Shown here: positions 1 through 10,133 of the stretch, one piece after another
Numbering within the stretch: the stretch's first letter is position 1
Layout of the letters: each line of letters starts with the position of its first letter
Assembly: GCA_003427395.1 (NCBI GenBank)
Contig: BFEA01000345.1
Span: 1,164,183 to 1,228,182, forward strand
DNA from: Chara braunii
Taxonomy: Eukaryota > Streptophyta > Charophyceae > Charales > Characeae
Direction: 5' to 3'
Length of the DNA: 64,000 nt
The notes under the pieces: generated by a model
The model's input: only the letters and a program-made list of their open reading frames with translations
Database searches by the model: none
Told to the model about the DNA's origin: nothing
Translations under genes and position numbers: made by a program

Positions 1-1064
1 AAACCTGGCGTGGTTACTATCTTCTGCCACTTGATCGTCCTGTCTCGAGTTGGCATGCTTCCCTGTGAGCAAGTGTAGACCTCGTTCATGGTCGCCTTCA
101 CGACGTTGCGGACCATGAAGCGAGTGAACCACAGCTGCTCAAAATCTTCCCACATGAGGTGTTCGTGTAGCTCGGCGATAGTGGTTCCCTTGTTAACCGC
201 GAGGTGGTTCATCCATGCTTGCGCACCTCCAATGAGTTGGAGGTATAGTGCCTTCATCATGTCTTCGTCTGGTACCTCGTGGCAGGACGCTTCGGTGAGG
301 AAGGCTTGCCACCATGTCAAAGCGTCGCTCTTGTTGTAGTCCTCGAACTTGCCGATGTTGAAGCGTGGCATCTTGTATACCTTCGCAGCTAGTGCCGGTT
401 GCGACTGCAGCTTGGTGATGTCCGTCTTGATGGCGGCCACCGTGCTGCTGATCGTAGCCGGACTGGTGAAGTCACTTTGGCCGATGCGCTCGCCGAGCTG
501 CGTCGTCGTGTCTAGTGTGCAGTCTGGCGCTGCTTGGGAAGGCCTTGCCTTCAGAGTAGCAATGCGGGCGTCCATCTGTTTCAGCTGGGAGTCCGCGACC
601 TTGATGGCTGCTGCAAGCGTCTTCATGTTATGGTTCAGATCGATCTGCAGGTGCGGTACTGACCTGGAATGAAGGTCTCTCATAGTGCTGTTCTAGATGA
701 CTGCACGCATCGTGCATAGTAAAATGTCTGCCAGGTCATGTCTCTCCTGCTGTACTGCCATCGGCTCGGCGCCTGCTACGGGGACATAACGCATCCCGTT
801 GAGCACAGCGGCCCACTTATCGTGTTGAGTGATCAGAAGGTCGGCACTGTCGGCGTTGAGCTTGTCGACCGTCAACTGCTCCGCCTCAGCTTGTTGCTGG
901 GCTTGGGCTGCAGCTTCTGCTGCCAGCCGCTGTTTGTCTGCTTGGCAGCATCTTGCCGTTCCTTGGCAAGGGTTAGTGCAACCGTATAGTCTGCACTCTC
1001 TGAATGTAGTCCGTGATGGACTCATTTGGCCCTTGAGCAGGACAGACCGGCAAAGGTTCGGCAT
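1..1064 (-). pseudogene. gag of element A, partial and broken
   Basis: The minus-strand reading gives a Gag-like protein. An N-terminal Ala/Gln-rich coiled-coil segment (around 960-760) is followed by a capsid-like domain with residues such as DALTWWQAF, GGAQAWMNHLA and LMWEDFEQLWFTRFM, typical of plant Ty3/gypsy retrotransposon Gag. The capsid part (683 to 1) is open to the window edge. An in-frame TAG at 695-693 separates it from the coiled-coil part, and the reading frame of the coiled-coil changes near 950, where a second frame continues as LAKERQDAAKQ. The gene is therefore inactive, with one nonsense codon and at least one indel. Gag would form the cytoplasmic virus-like particle that packages element RNA. 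Confidence 0.75.
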
Positions 1065-2262
1065 TGCTAGATGTCGAAGTCTAGGATGACGTTCCGCTGT
1101 TAGGCGTGATCGCCATCTGAGTGCTCGTCTGTGGCTGCTGTTCGGTGGCTTGCCCTGCTGGCATCAGAAAACTGTTGCTGAAGGCTGACTCCCGAATGGT
1201 CGCAAGACAGTGAGAGGGAGAGGGTGGGTACAGGGGTAGAATAGATCAGGCAATTCACATAGTCCCTGTCCCAATGATGGACTTAGACGCCTAATCAAAC
1301 AAAAAAAGATAAGCTTTCCTCGAAAACAACTCAAAAATTCGTAATAAGTAAATAATAATGAATTAATAATCAATATTAATGATTAATAATGAATTAATAC
1401 TTGTTAATAATTATCAATAAAACAATAATTGCAATAATGATAATTATCGAATTTAAATTGTAAAGATAAGGTATCCGTTGAGATCATCTATAGTCCGGGA
1501 GTTCATCGTTGAATAGTGAATTACCCGGAAGTTGCGATTCTGGGGGAACAATTAGTTGCGATTCTGAAGAACAATTACGAACAATTTGCCAAAAAAAAAT
1601 TCGGGAAATTAGGAAGAAAAACACTCGAATTTTTGAAAAACATAAAATTTTGAAAATTTCAACCTACAAAATTTGAATTTTAAAGGCCTAAGTCCGTTTT
1701 CGAAATTTTTCAAACTAGGGAAAGAAAAAAAAAATTCGCGATAATTTCGGAGTCCAACCCTAATTTTTTGCGATTCCGCAGAATTTTCGGTTTTACGGTT
1801 CCAAGACATTCGAATTTCCCAATTTGAACAAAATCCGAAATTTATCGTAACCCTAATTTCCAATACCGAAATAAAATGGAAATACCGATTTAGAAAAACG
1901 AAATATAGGATTTAAAAACAGAATGCGGAATTAAAAACGGAATGCCAAACGAAGTCAGAATGTCGAATTAAACAGAATACTGATTTAAACCTTATAACGC
2001 ATTAGAATCATAAATCCGAATTAAACAGAATATCGGATTAACCAGAATACCAATTAATCGAAAATCGAATTAAATAGAATATCGGATTACACCAGAAATC
2101 CGAATTGAAAGTCCGAATACCGAATCGAAACGGAATGCCGAATTAAACAGAATACCGAAAAAAGAAAAAAAAAATTGCAGCTTTGAATCTCGATAGTAAT
2201 AGAGAGTTGAAGAAGCAATCTATTCCTAAATCAGACTTACCTTGTGAGCAGATCCGTTAAAT
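1065..2262 (-). other. non-coding leader of element A
   Basis: There is no supported coding sequence. The stretch lies between the primer site and gag of element A and becomes very AT-rich from about 1290. From about 1860 to 2160 it consists of a degenerate short repeat of roughly 20 bp built on CCGAATTAAACAGAATA. Short minus-strand ORFs here look like chance products of AT-rich sequence. Confidence 0.6.
1860..2160. repeat. degenerate ~20-bp tandem repeat (GAATTAAACAGAATACCG-like)
   Basis: The words GAATTAAACAGAATA and ACCGAATT recur about every 20 bases with many substitutions. It is an old, diverged minisatellite inside the leader of element A. Confidence 0.65.
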
Positions 2263-2281
2263 GGTCTGCTCGGATACCAAA
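2263..2281 (-). promoter_or_regulatory. primer binding site of element A (tRNA-iMet type)
   Basis: On the minus strand the sequence after the LTR reads GTT then TTGGTATCCGAGCAGACC. TGGTATC-GAGC is the complement of the 3' end of plant initiator tRNA-Met, the usual primer for plant Ty3/gypsy elements. It differs at position 8 (C) from the textbook TGGTATCAGAGC. Confidence 0.8.
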
Positions 2282-2283
2282 AC

Positions 2284-3415
2284 TGTTGCATACTTCAATA
2301 AGTATAAGCAGAACCAAAGATCAACCAATATAGGATAAGCATATATGCAGCGGAAGTTTAATAAATGGACTGACTCACATAGACTGACTCACACAGATAT
2401 CACTCCACACACAAACAATCGTGAGATGGTGGGGTCTGAGCCAATCACAGACGATGCTCGGGCCTCGTACACACATACACAACTGAAAGGTGGTAGGAGA
2501 GACGAAGGAGGTGGGAGATGTAGGTAGCGCCAGATGTCACCGAGATAGAATCCAGTAGGTCACGGATATGGTAATCCAAAATGTCGTCGAACAAGATCAA
2601 AATGTCGTGGACAACAAGTCACCAATATCGGAGGTACAAAGTCCCAATGTAACCGGTGTCCAATCTGTGATGCTGCCGAGTATCAACCCCAACAATCTCC
2701 AAGTCTCGAATCCAGTAAGTACCGCAGCCTCTTACCACCGAAGTCCAACACTGATCTCTGTCCAACTAGTGTCAAGTCTCCAATTTGAAGAAGAAGAAGT
2801 CTGAAGAAGAAGAAGAAGAAGGAAGAGAAGAAGAAAAAGAGAAGAAGAAGAAGAGAACAGCGGAGGAGAGAGGTGAGGAGGAGAGGAACCAGGGACAGTG
2901 GAGGGAGACGACCTCACCCCCGAGTACCTGGTCTGCTGCGACTGCCTGGAGCCGAAGTCGGCTATGGTTGTCCGCTGGCTGGCTCCTCACTTGCTGCTGC
3001 TGCTGCGCTAGCTGCGCTGCTGCTGCTCCTCTATGCTGCGCTAAGAATAGCGTTGTGCTCCTGCTGTAGAACCGAAAACGAACTGGTGCTCTTGCAGCGT
3101 CCAGTTGCTCGATGCCTCATACTGAGGCTGGACCGGTCTTTTGTACCGGTGGAAAAGAGGCCGGCCTCAATGCTGCGAGGCTTGGTCGTAACCTGAACGT
3201 CAAGATCGACGGTTCAGATCAGACCGGCGGGCGGCAGCCTCAAAAGCGCCGCNAGGCCCAAACGGTAATGTCGTTTGGGCCTGCCCGTCGGGTCTGGTCC
3301 AAAATTGTGGCCTTAACGGCCTCCTGTACCCCAAGTCCAGGCCTTTAGGCCCTACTGTGTCCCCTAGGCCCTAAGTCGGGTCCGGTAGGACCCGTGTGGC
3401 GTCGAAGATGCAACA
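2284..3415 (-). repeat. 5' LTR of element A
   Basis: The left end is TGTTGCATAC next to the primer site, and the right end is GATGCAACA at 3407-3415. The two ends form the inverted repeat TGTTGCAT / ATGCAACA expected of a complete LTR. Length is about 1.13 kb including one N at 3253. It contains a GAA/GAAGAAG-rich purine block (2785-2890) and a GGCCCAAACG / CGTTTGGGCC inverted repeat near 3255-3285. Short ORFs inside it are not credible genes. Confidence 0.8.
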
Positions 3416-4645
3416 CCAACCCTCTTCCTCTAGCCCCTGGATCTGAAGGTGCAATCAAAACTAATTATGCCCCTCTTACTGTATCCTCTTCCTCTAATGT
3501 GTTGGCAACCCCCTCGGGACCTGCAACAGGTGCAAATTCCGCTGTTGCTGTAACAAGCAATGAGGCTGGAACTTCTGCAACTGCTGCAGCCCCAAGAGTG
3601 GAACCAGCTGTTGCTGGTCCCAGCCACGCTGGTCCCTATGTGGATCGAAAAGCGGTACAGATATCGTCCAAGTACGACGGCAAGGAAGACATCGAGTCCT
3701 GGATCGGCTCCATAAGGGCCTACTTTGAGATTCTGGGGACTCAACTTGAGACCCAGGCAGTGATCATGGGAATGAATGTCGAGCCGGTCGTACGGGGCTT
3801 CCTAGAAGTCGAAGCGACGCGGTCTGGGTTCCAAAAGACTGCACTAGCCAAATGGCTTAAGACCACCCCGGTTGCCTCCCTCGAGGATCTCCTTATCTCA
3901 CAATATCAGGATCCACATGTTGCGGCTAGAGCAAGAATCCAACTTGACAAAGTCAAGCGCAGCAAGTGGACAGGCTCCATGAAAAGCCTGCAAACCTATC
4001 TTAGCAAGATGTTCGCTACTCCTGGTTTGGAATTGACTGCTCAATCTTGCTTAGATGTGGTTAAGGGCGCGGTTCCAACGAACTTTACTAATCGTCTAGG
4101 CAGGGACTACATTGCATACACTGACTGGCTCACCTTAATGAAGGACATAGTCAGTTTGGAGGCTATAGACCTCGTTAGCACGACAGGCAGCAAAAAGCCC
4201 ATGGGCGGCAGTCGGTTCAAGGGCAGCAACCGTTTTGCTGTGCGTGACCTGCTGGAGGCCGAAGAAGAAGCCGATGCGGATGACCCCACTCTTGGTGACG
4301 ACCAAGAACAGGACTCCGATACAGCTTGTTCTTCAGCCCATGAGTCCGATGCAAATAAAGAAGAAGAAAATTTTTCTGCCTTTAAAAAGACTGCTAGTAC
4401 TAAGGGACTGAATCAGAGTGTCGGGAAAAGTTATTTCCAACTTCCCAAAGGAGTCGAGATCCCGCCTAAACCGGAGGATGCAACTACCAAACCTTGGGTT
4501 GACCTCCGGATCACTGAGAATGACTGGCGGGGCAGACTCAAGAAAGGGGNATGCAGGGGCAGACTCAAGAAAGGGGCATTGCCAGAAACCAAATCATAAG
4601 GTTCAGGACTGTTATAGGCTGCAGGGAAACCAGAATCGGGCGTAG
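3416..4645 (+). pseudogene. gag of B1 (5' truncated)
   Basis: The capsid-type region has the family signature DRKAVQISSKYDGKEDIESW and MNVEPVVRGFLE, shared almost residue for residue with the B2 gag. A Ser/Asp/Glu-rich hinge follows, then a zinc knuckle remnant, C-QKPN-H-KVQD-C, whose first cysteine is lost at an N (4550). The sequence GGCAGACTCAAGAAAGGGG is duplicated either side of that N, so the break is probably an assembly artefact. Gag ends at a TAG (4643-4645) at the same place as in B2. The first residues before 3416 come from element A's LTR, not from gag. Confidence 0.8.
4624..4630 (+). promoter_or_regulatory. putative -1 ribosomal frameshift heptamer G GGA AAC (B1)
   Basis: In the gag frame the codons are CAG GGA AAC CAG AAT CGG GCG TAG, so GGGAAAC is a correctly phased X XXY YYZ slippery site 12 nt before the stop. 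The -1 frame is then open through the linker and into the protease (to 4987). The same heptamer in the same phase occurs in B2 at 57558-57564. The function is inferred; no downstream RNA structure was established. Confidence 0.6.
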
Positions 4646-5388
4646 AGTCAGTTTCAGCAAACTCTACAGCAGGGGAGTCCGGTTCTGTTGAAAATCAGCA
4701 GCCCTCCCTTGAAGCCCAACCATCTGCTGAAGACAAGGCTGAGGTAAGTAATGTCTTGTATGTTGAGCCTTGGGAGGAGTCTGAGATGGTTGACTTCCAC
4801 TACCACTTGGAGCATTGGGCTGAGATGAAACAACAGCGTTCCCAAGGGACAGTGAAGTTGATCTTCTTTAAACTTCTCATAAACCACCGCTATCTCCGTG
4901 TGTTGGTTGACTGTGGTGCTACAGCTAACTTCATGTCACCACATGGGATACGCAAGGTGGGCTTGGGAATGAAGCAAGTGGCCCTGTAGAACCCTTGCCG
5001 GACCCAAGTTGGCAACAAGGAAGTTGTCTCTTCTACGCATGCAGTCAAAGGTGTGTGCACTACCTTTGACAGAGGCAAGACTGTCACCCACTTATTGAAC
5101 TTCTTTGTCCTTGACAAGTGCCCCTTCGACGCTGTCCTTGGCTTGGGCTGGCTACAGTTCCAATGCGAATGGACCAAGTGGAAGGAATCACTCTTCATGG
5201 TCAAAGATGCTCAGGGGAACGAGCTTCATGTCTTGGATGAGAAACGCGAATCCCCAGTGACTTTTCTTAATGCTATGCAGTTCTGCAAGAAATGGCGCAA
5301 GCACAAGGAGGAAGAACAGTTGTATGATGCCTTTGTTCGTCCTACCCATGTGCCATCTACTTTTGCGGCTAATACCATTAGTACTTAG
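4633..5388 (+). pseudogene. pol protease region of B1
   Basis: In the -1 frame relative to gag, a linker leads to a retropepsin-like domain with VLVDCGATANFMSP (about 4900-4940), matching the D-[ST]-G-A active-site loop but with Cys in the middle position. Downstream residues VLGLGWLQFQ correspond to the second conserved protease region. TAG codons at 4987-4989 and 5386-5388 interrupt it. The protease would have cut Gag-Pol inside the particle. Confidence 0.7.
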
Positions 5389-5790
5389 ATTGATGATCCT
5401 ACTTCTGGTACTTTTACTAATAGCACCTCTACCTCTCTACCCTCTAATAGAACGAATGATCCTACTTCAGATTCGGTCGTCTCTATACGCGACTTGCGGC
5501 CGGATCTTGGTGATCCCTTTGCTGATCCTANCTCTACCTTTCTACCCTCTAATAGAACGAATGATCCTACTTCAGATTCGGTCGTCTCTATACGCGACTT
5601 GCGGCCGGATCTTGGTGATCCCTTTGTTGATTCTAATACCACTAGTACTTTGATTGATGATCCTTCTTCTGGTACTTTTACTACTAGCACCTCTACCTCT
5701 CTACCCTCTAATAGAACGAATGATCCTACTTCAGATTCGGTCGTCTCTATATGCGACTTGCGGCCGGATCTTGGTGATCCCTTTGCTGCT
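5374..5790 (+). repeat. coding tandem repeat in the protease-RT linker of B1
   Basis: A unit of roughly 155 bp encodes a Ser/Thr/Asp-rich peptide (SLPSNRTNDPTSDSVVSI, then RDLRPDLGDPF). It occurs three times, at about 5374-5530, 5532-5634 (partial) and 5635-5790. An N at 5531 sits between copies 1 and 2, so copy number may be wrong in the assembly. B2 has only a short Ser/Thr-rich linker here. Confidence 0.75.
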
Positions 5791-6513
5791 TCCCCACCCC
5801 TACCTGTCCCATCAGACATCCAAACCCTCCTCGGTCGGTTTCCGGAAGTCCTGGCCAAGCCACGTGGAGTCCCCACGCCCACCATCGATTTGGTCGAGGG
5901 TGCTGTTCCTCCAAAGGGTTGCGTGTACCGTATGGGACCCGGCGAGTTGGAGGAACTCTGGCGACAGATCGATGAGATGATTGACAAAGGGTGGATCAAA
6001 CCTAGTGAATCTGAATTTGGTGCTCCTGTGTCATTTGTTCCAAAGAAAGGAGGCAAACTCCACATGTGTATTGACTATCGCGGTCTAAACCGCATCACAA
6101 GAAAGAACGCCTACCCTTTGCCCCACATAGATGACCTACTTGACGCTGCAGGTGGATGCAAGGTCTTCTCCAAGTCTGGCTACCACCAGATTGAAGTCGA
6201 TCCTGCGGACCAGCACAAGACTGCGTTCAAAACACTCGACGGGCTTTATGAGTTCACCGTAATGCCCTTCGGTCTCACGAATGCACCAGCCAGTTTTCAA
6301 AGCCTCATGGACAAGATCCTCCACGAACAGATTGGCCGGTTCGTGGTAGTCTACCTTGATGATATCCTGATCTTCAGCAAGTCCATGGAGGAACATCTCA
6401 AGCATCTTGAGGAAGTGCTCGCCATCCTCAAGAAGACGCAACTCCATCTCAACTTAGAAAAATCAGAGTTTGGGAAGGGCAGCGTCATCTATCTTGGGGC
6501 ATCGATCGTCTGA
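5494..6513 (+). CDS. pol reverse transcriptase segment of B1 (defective)
   Basis: After the repeat linker this open segment contains the RT fingers and palm: [51 protein letters not shown] and the catalytic YLDDILIFS box (about 6352-6378). The motif A block normally reads FSKIDLKSGYHQ; here it reads FSKSGYHQ, so four residues including the first catalytic aspartate are missing (junction near 6174). The frame is lost at about 6497, where the B2 copy continues as LGHRLSVAGLEPE. RT would copy element RNA into cDNA in the particle; this copy should be inactive. Confidence 0.85.
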   Translation: MRPDLGDPFADPXSTFLPSNRTNDPTSDSVVSIRDLRPDLGDPFVDSNTTSTLIDDPSSGTFTTSTSTSLPSNRTNDPTSDSVVSICDLRPDLGDPFAASPPLPVPSDIQTLLGRFPEVLAKPRGVPTPTIDLVEGAVPPKGCVYRMGPGELEELWRQIDEMIDKGWIKPSESEFGAPVSFVPKKGGKLHMCIDYRGLNRITRKNAYPLPHIDDLLDAAGGCKVFSKSGYHQIEVDPADQHKTAFKTLDGLYEFTVMPFGLTNAPASFQSLMDKILHEQIGRFVVVYLDDILIFSKSMEEHLKHLEEVLAILKKTQLHLNLEKSEFGKGSVIYLGASIV

Positions 6514-7498
6514 TGCTGGCCTAGAGCCTGAGGCAACCAAGGTTGAGGTCATACGCAATTAGCCTCAACCCGCGAACATTCGCGAATTGCGTTCTTTCCT
6601 TGGCCTCGCGTCCTACTATCGGAAGTTTGTACCCCGCTTCTCTATCATTGCTCGTCCATTGTCGCGACTGACTAGTAAGAATGTTCTTTATTCTTGGGAC
6701 ACCACGTGTACGGATGCATTTCGAGCTCTAAAGGAAGCCTTGGTAAGTTACCCAGTACTCCGCATTGGAGATCCTAAACTGACGTTCGTGGTCACCACGG
6801 ATGCAAGCCAGTACGGAATCGGTGCAGTGCTGCAGCAAGATGACGGCGACGGCTTGCAGCCACTCGAATATTACAGCAAACGCATGCCCAGCGTAAAGGT
6901 AGCCACCTCCACTTACATGCGCGAGCTTTATGCTTTGCGTATGGCATTGGATCACTGGAAGCATCATCTTTTGGGACGCCTCTTCAAGGTCTTTTCAGAT
7001 CATGAGACTTTGAAGTGGATTAAGCAGCAAACTACCCTGTCCCCTACCTTGCTTCGCTGGTTCCATGAGATTGACATTTTTGACTTTGAATTAAAACATA
7101 AGAAGGGTTGTTATAACCGAGTAGCTGATGCTTTGTCTCGCCACCCCGAATACATGACTTGCCTTGTTAAGTCCTACGACCTTCAGAAGAAACTGAAGGA
7201 GGAGCTCGTAGAGTACACCGCCAAGGATCCGGAACTCAGTTCCATCCTTGAGCGGCTACGGGCTGATCCAGGATGTCAGCCTGATTTTCACGAGTTTGAG
7301 GGACTGATCTTCCGCCGCTACGGGAACCATGACCGTTTGTGTGTGCCCAACCATGAGCCTCTCCGCACACATTTTCTGGACTTGGCTCATGGCCGGAGCG
7401 GGCACTTCGACATGGCAAAAACGTACGCTAATTTGCTGAAGCAATTTGATTGGCCTGGCATGAAAGGGACTGCTGAGAAATTTGTGGCTGAATGTTAA
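6514..7498 (+). CDS. pol RNase H and integrase zinc-binding segment of B1
   Basis: The main open stretch starts at 6587 (RSFLGLASYYRKF, the RT connection). RNase H follows, with VVTTDASQYGIGAVL, YMRELYAL, FSDHETLKWI and RVADALSRHPEY. Next comes the integrase HHCC region, where HGRSGHFDMAKTYANL gives the histidines and the first cysteine of the pair is seen before a TAA at 7496-7498 that replaces the usual codon in CxxCQR. The preceding piece (6514-6586) has a TAG at 6560, where the family has Trp. Confidence 0.8.
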
Positions 7499-7534
7499 GT
7501 CTGTCAACGGATCAAACCATGCAGACAAAAGCCC

Positions 7535-8155
7535 ATGGGGCTACTCACACCCCTACCCATTCCTGATGGACCCGGGGAGTCTGTCTCCATCGATTTCACT
7601 GGCATGGGTAAGGTAAGCAAAAACGGGTATTCACAAGTCATGGTGATTGTTGACCGATTTTCAAAATTTCTTAATATGATCCCTTTGCCGCCTCACGCCC
7701 CAACAGATCTAGTGGTTCGCGAATTCCAACAGAAATATCTGTTGCAATTCGGAACCCCGAAGACTCTTGTGAGCGATCGGGATCCTCGCTTCATTAGCAT
7801 TGAATGGAAGGATTTCACGTCTCACCTAGGAATCAAATTGTGCATGACAGCTGGCCGACACCCCGAAGCCAACAGTTTGGCTGAGGAGATCAACCAGACT
7901 GTATTTCAACTTCTCCGCGCGTTGATTATTCCGGACCAAGAGACATGGGATGAGGAGCTGTATTATGTTAAGGGGTTGTACAACAACTCCGTCCATTCTG
8001 CCACCGCCATGACACCCAGCAGGTTGCACTACGGTCGGCAGATCCGTAATCAGCTCTCCTACTTATTCCCTGAGCAGCCAGCTGGCTTAACACCCGGCAG
8101 ACCCGACTTCAGGGCTAAGTATGATCGCTTGCTCAAAGTTGTTGTGCAGCTATGA
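7535..8155 (+). CDS. pol integrase catalytic core of B1
   Basis: The rve-type core carries the DDE residues: D in VSIDFTGMG, D in LVSDRDPRF and E in HPEANSLAEEINQ. The segment MVIVDRFSKFLNMIPLPPHA between them is typical of plant chromoviruses. The enzyme inserts the linear cDNA into chromosomes. A one-base loss near 8145 ends the frame at TGA 8153-8155, whereas B2 continues as VVVAAMERRRSAM. Confidence 0.85.
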   Translation: MGLLTPLPIPDGPGESVSIDFTGMGKVSKNGYSQVMVIVDRFSKFLNMIPLPPHAPTDLVVREFQQKYLLQFGTPKTLVSDRDPRFISIEWKDFTSHLGIKLCMTAGRHPEANSLAEEINQTVFQLLRALIIPDQETWDEELYYVKGLYNNSVHSATAMTPSRLHYGRQIRNQLSYLFPEQPAGLTPGRPDFRAKYDRLLKVVVQL

Positions 8156-8745
8156 CCAAGCGACAGCATGCCATGATCCACCATGCAAACAAAAAGTGAC
8201 AACCATCGGAGATTGAGGTAGGAAGCTATGTCTGGGTGGAGATGTCTGAATTCTCAGAAGAGGAGGGAGTCTCGCGCAAACTCCTCCCACTCTACTACGG
8301 GCCTTGGGAAGTTTTGGATGTAATTGGGGAAGATCACTTTGGCCCTTCGTACGTTGTAGACGTGCCAGCTCACCTGCGCACATATCCCGTGTTCCATGCA
8401 TCTAAATTGCATCTCCACCGTGACGCCGAGACATTCGATTACCGCGAAGATATGATCCCTCGCGCAATCAAGGGTGGGCACGAGATAGATAGAATCAAAC
8501 AGCATGTAGGTAACGAAAGAAACAGACAGTCCCAAGTTCATTTTATGTATCACCCGTTAGAGGATTTGTACTGGATCTCCAAACAGGAACTGCTACGCAG
8601 CGCACCGCGCGTTGTCAAAGCCTATGAGCGACAAATCGCTGCTAACGCCGCACCAAAGATCTCAGCAAGGCTCACTGCGACAGAGTATTCCAGGAATCTC
8701 TTTGCCTTGCTTGCTTACCATGCGTTTGCCGAGGACTCAGAATGA
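8156..8745 (+). CDS. integrase C-terminal domain and chromodomain of B1
   Basis: Open from 8236. KLLPLYYGPWEVLDVIG, HLRTYPVFHASKL is the integrase C-terminal (GPY/F-type) module. It is followed by a chromodomain-like segment, HEIDRIKQHVGNERNRQ...VHFMYHPLEDLYWISKQEL (about 8475-8590), and a short conserved tail shared with B2. Chromodomains in this clade are thought to direct integration to particular chromatin. A TGA at about 8195 and the frame change near 8145 separate it from the core. Confidence 0.8.
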
Positions 8746-8771
8746 GTTACTCGCTCGAAGGAACCTCGCTC

Positions 8772-8786
8772 TTGAGGGGGGGGTAG
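8772..8786 (+). promoter_or_regulatory. polypurine tract of B1
   Basis: TTGAGGGGGGGGTAG lies directly before the LTR start TGTGATAACCC. It is the expected plus-strand primer; B2 has TTGAGGGGGCAGTAG at the same place. Confidence 0.8.
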
Positions 8787-10133
8787 TGTGATAACCCATC
8801 CAAACACGGGCTGAAACACACAACTGATTTTCTAGTGTTGTTCATAGACTGAATGCCCTACTGAGTTCCCCGCCTGCTAAGTCTGTGTGTGTGCTTGCTG
8901 GACTACATGTCTGTCTGAGTGCTGGTTGGCTTGCGTGTGTGTGACTGTGCCTGTCTGAGTGCTGGTTGGTACGAGTGTGTGTGTGTGGCCCGCCAGGGCA
9001 CTTGTTCGTTCGTTGGGCCCTTGGGGCCTGGTACTTACCTGTGGCCGTGGCTTCGAAGGGTTGCAGCAGGGAAAAAGCACTCAAGTAGCGGGTAGGCCGG
9101 TACCGCACCCGGCAGGGGGGTAAATATGCAGGTACCGGAGGCCGAGCAGAAGAAGACAAAAGTGGCATTTTTAGAGGCCGGTAGTGTAGGCTAGGTCTAG
9201 CGGGTACCAGTCTGAGTCTAGGGCCTGTAGGGGCAATATCAGAGTCTGCAATGATGTTTCCCTCCAAAAAAGGAGGTACCGGTTGCATGGGAAGGCCAGC
9301 GGCGTGGAAGTCACCGCCCAAGAGGCAAAGCAGGCCGCTATATCTTCAGGCCGGGCGGAAGACCCGGCCTCTTTTTCGGTGTGCAAGTTTGGCGACACAC
9401 CTGTGGAGCGCTGGCAAGAGCAGCGCTAAGCTGGAGCAGCGCTAAGCCGGAGCAGCGCTAAGCTGGAGCAGCGCTAAGCCGGAGCAGCGCTAAGCTGGAG
9501 CAGCGCTGCTGGGGAGGAAGGAGGACTGGAGGGAGGAAGGAGGAGGAAGGAGGAAGGAAGGGGGAGGAGCGCCAGGGGTACTTACCTGGCTATGGTGGCA
9601 GCCATCTTCATCACCTTGGTGGGCGCTGCAGCAAGAAGTCCCCAGTCGGGGAGAGCCACACCAAGAAGCTTCAAGGCAGGGTTGGGCATGGCGGCCTGGG
9701 CTAGAGGAGCCATAGCTGCTTTGGGTTGTCCTTTGGACGTCCGGGCAAGGCCTAGTAGTCCGCCATAGCCTCGGCCTATGAGAGTGAAGAGTGGGAGAGG
9801 CGGCCATGGCGGTGGACCTTGAGTGATACCTATAGTAGAGGAGGGACTCGGACATGATTCTGGACCAGTCATTCAACATTGTATTATTATTTCTTGTATG
9901 AATAAGAGAAGAGGGAGATAAGGAGGAGGAGATTGTTGGGCGAGGAAGAAGAGCCTTGCCATTGTGTTTGCTGGTGTACATCTTCTTCTTCTTCTTTCTT
10001 ACTTTTTCTTCTTTCTTACTTCTTCTTTTTCTACTCCTCTCTTTCCTCTCAAGTTCATTCGTTTCTTTCTGCAATTGGATGGCATTGTACTTTCCAGTGG
10101 ATGTGTATCTCGAAATTGGCCAGGGTCATAACA
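8787..10133 (+). repeat. 3' LTR of B1
   Basis: It starts TGTGATAACCC right after the PPT and ends GGTCATAACA at 10133. Start and end match the B2 3' LTR (TGTAATGACCC ... GGATCGTAACA). Shared internal landmarks include GATGTTTCCCTCC near 9251 and the CTTCGAAATTGGCCAG-like 3' end. Length is 1347 bp. Confidence 0.8.
9423..9505. repeat. 16-bp minisatellite in the B1 LTR
   Basis: About five head-to-tail copies of GCTAAGCYGGAGCAGC, alternating between the CTGG and CCGG forms. B2's LTR has only the single core AGCGCTG at this location. Confidence 0.8.

Larger units (their letters stand above)
1..3415 (-). mobile_element. LTR retrotransposon A (Ty3/gypsy), 5' end only
   Basis: Reading on the minus strand, the order is LTR (3415-2284), tRNA-iMet-type primer site (about 2281-2263), a long AT-rich leader, then gag running off the left edge. 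This is the standard order of a Ty3/gypsy element. The LTR is bounded by TGTTGCAT and ATGCAACA, and the base after it (3416) lies in the middle of another element's gag, so A inserted into element B1. Everything downstream of gag lies outside the window. Confidence 0.8.
3416..10133 (+). mobile_element. LTR retrotransposon B1 (Ty3/gypsy chromovirus), 5' part displaced
   Basis: Gag, protease, RT, RNase H, integrase, chromodomain, PPT and a 3' LTR follow in order on the plus strand. The 5' LTR and gag start are missing because element A is inserted at 3416. Protein similarity shows it belongs to the same family as element B2 at 53631-62171. Several stops and frameshifts make it non-autonomous. 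Confidence 0.85.

Noticed and set aside
5385-6065. 226-codon open frame on the minus strand
   Set aside because: It is the complement of the repeat linker and RT of B1; the repeat gives the appearance of a repetitive protein. No domain is readable.
9490-10074. 194-codon minus-strand ORF with a Lys/Glu/Arg-rich start
   Set aside because: It lies inside the B1 3' LTR, opposite a polypyrimidine tract, and is not shared as a frame with the B2 LTR.
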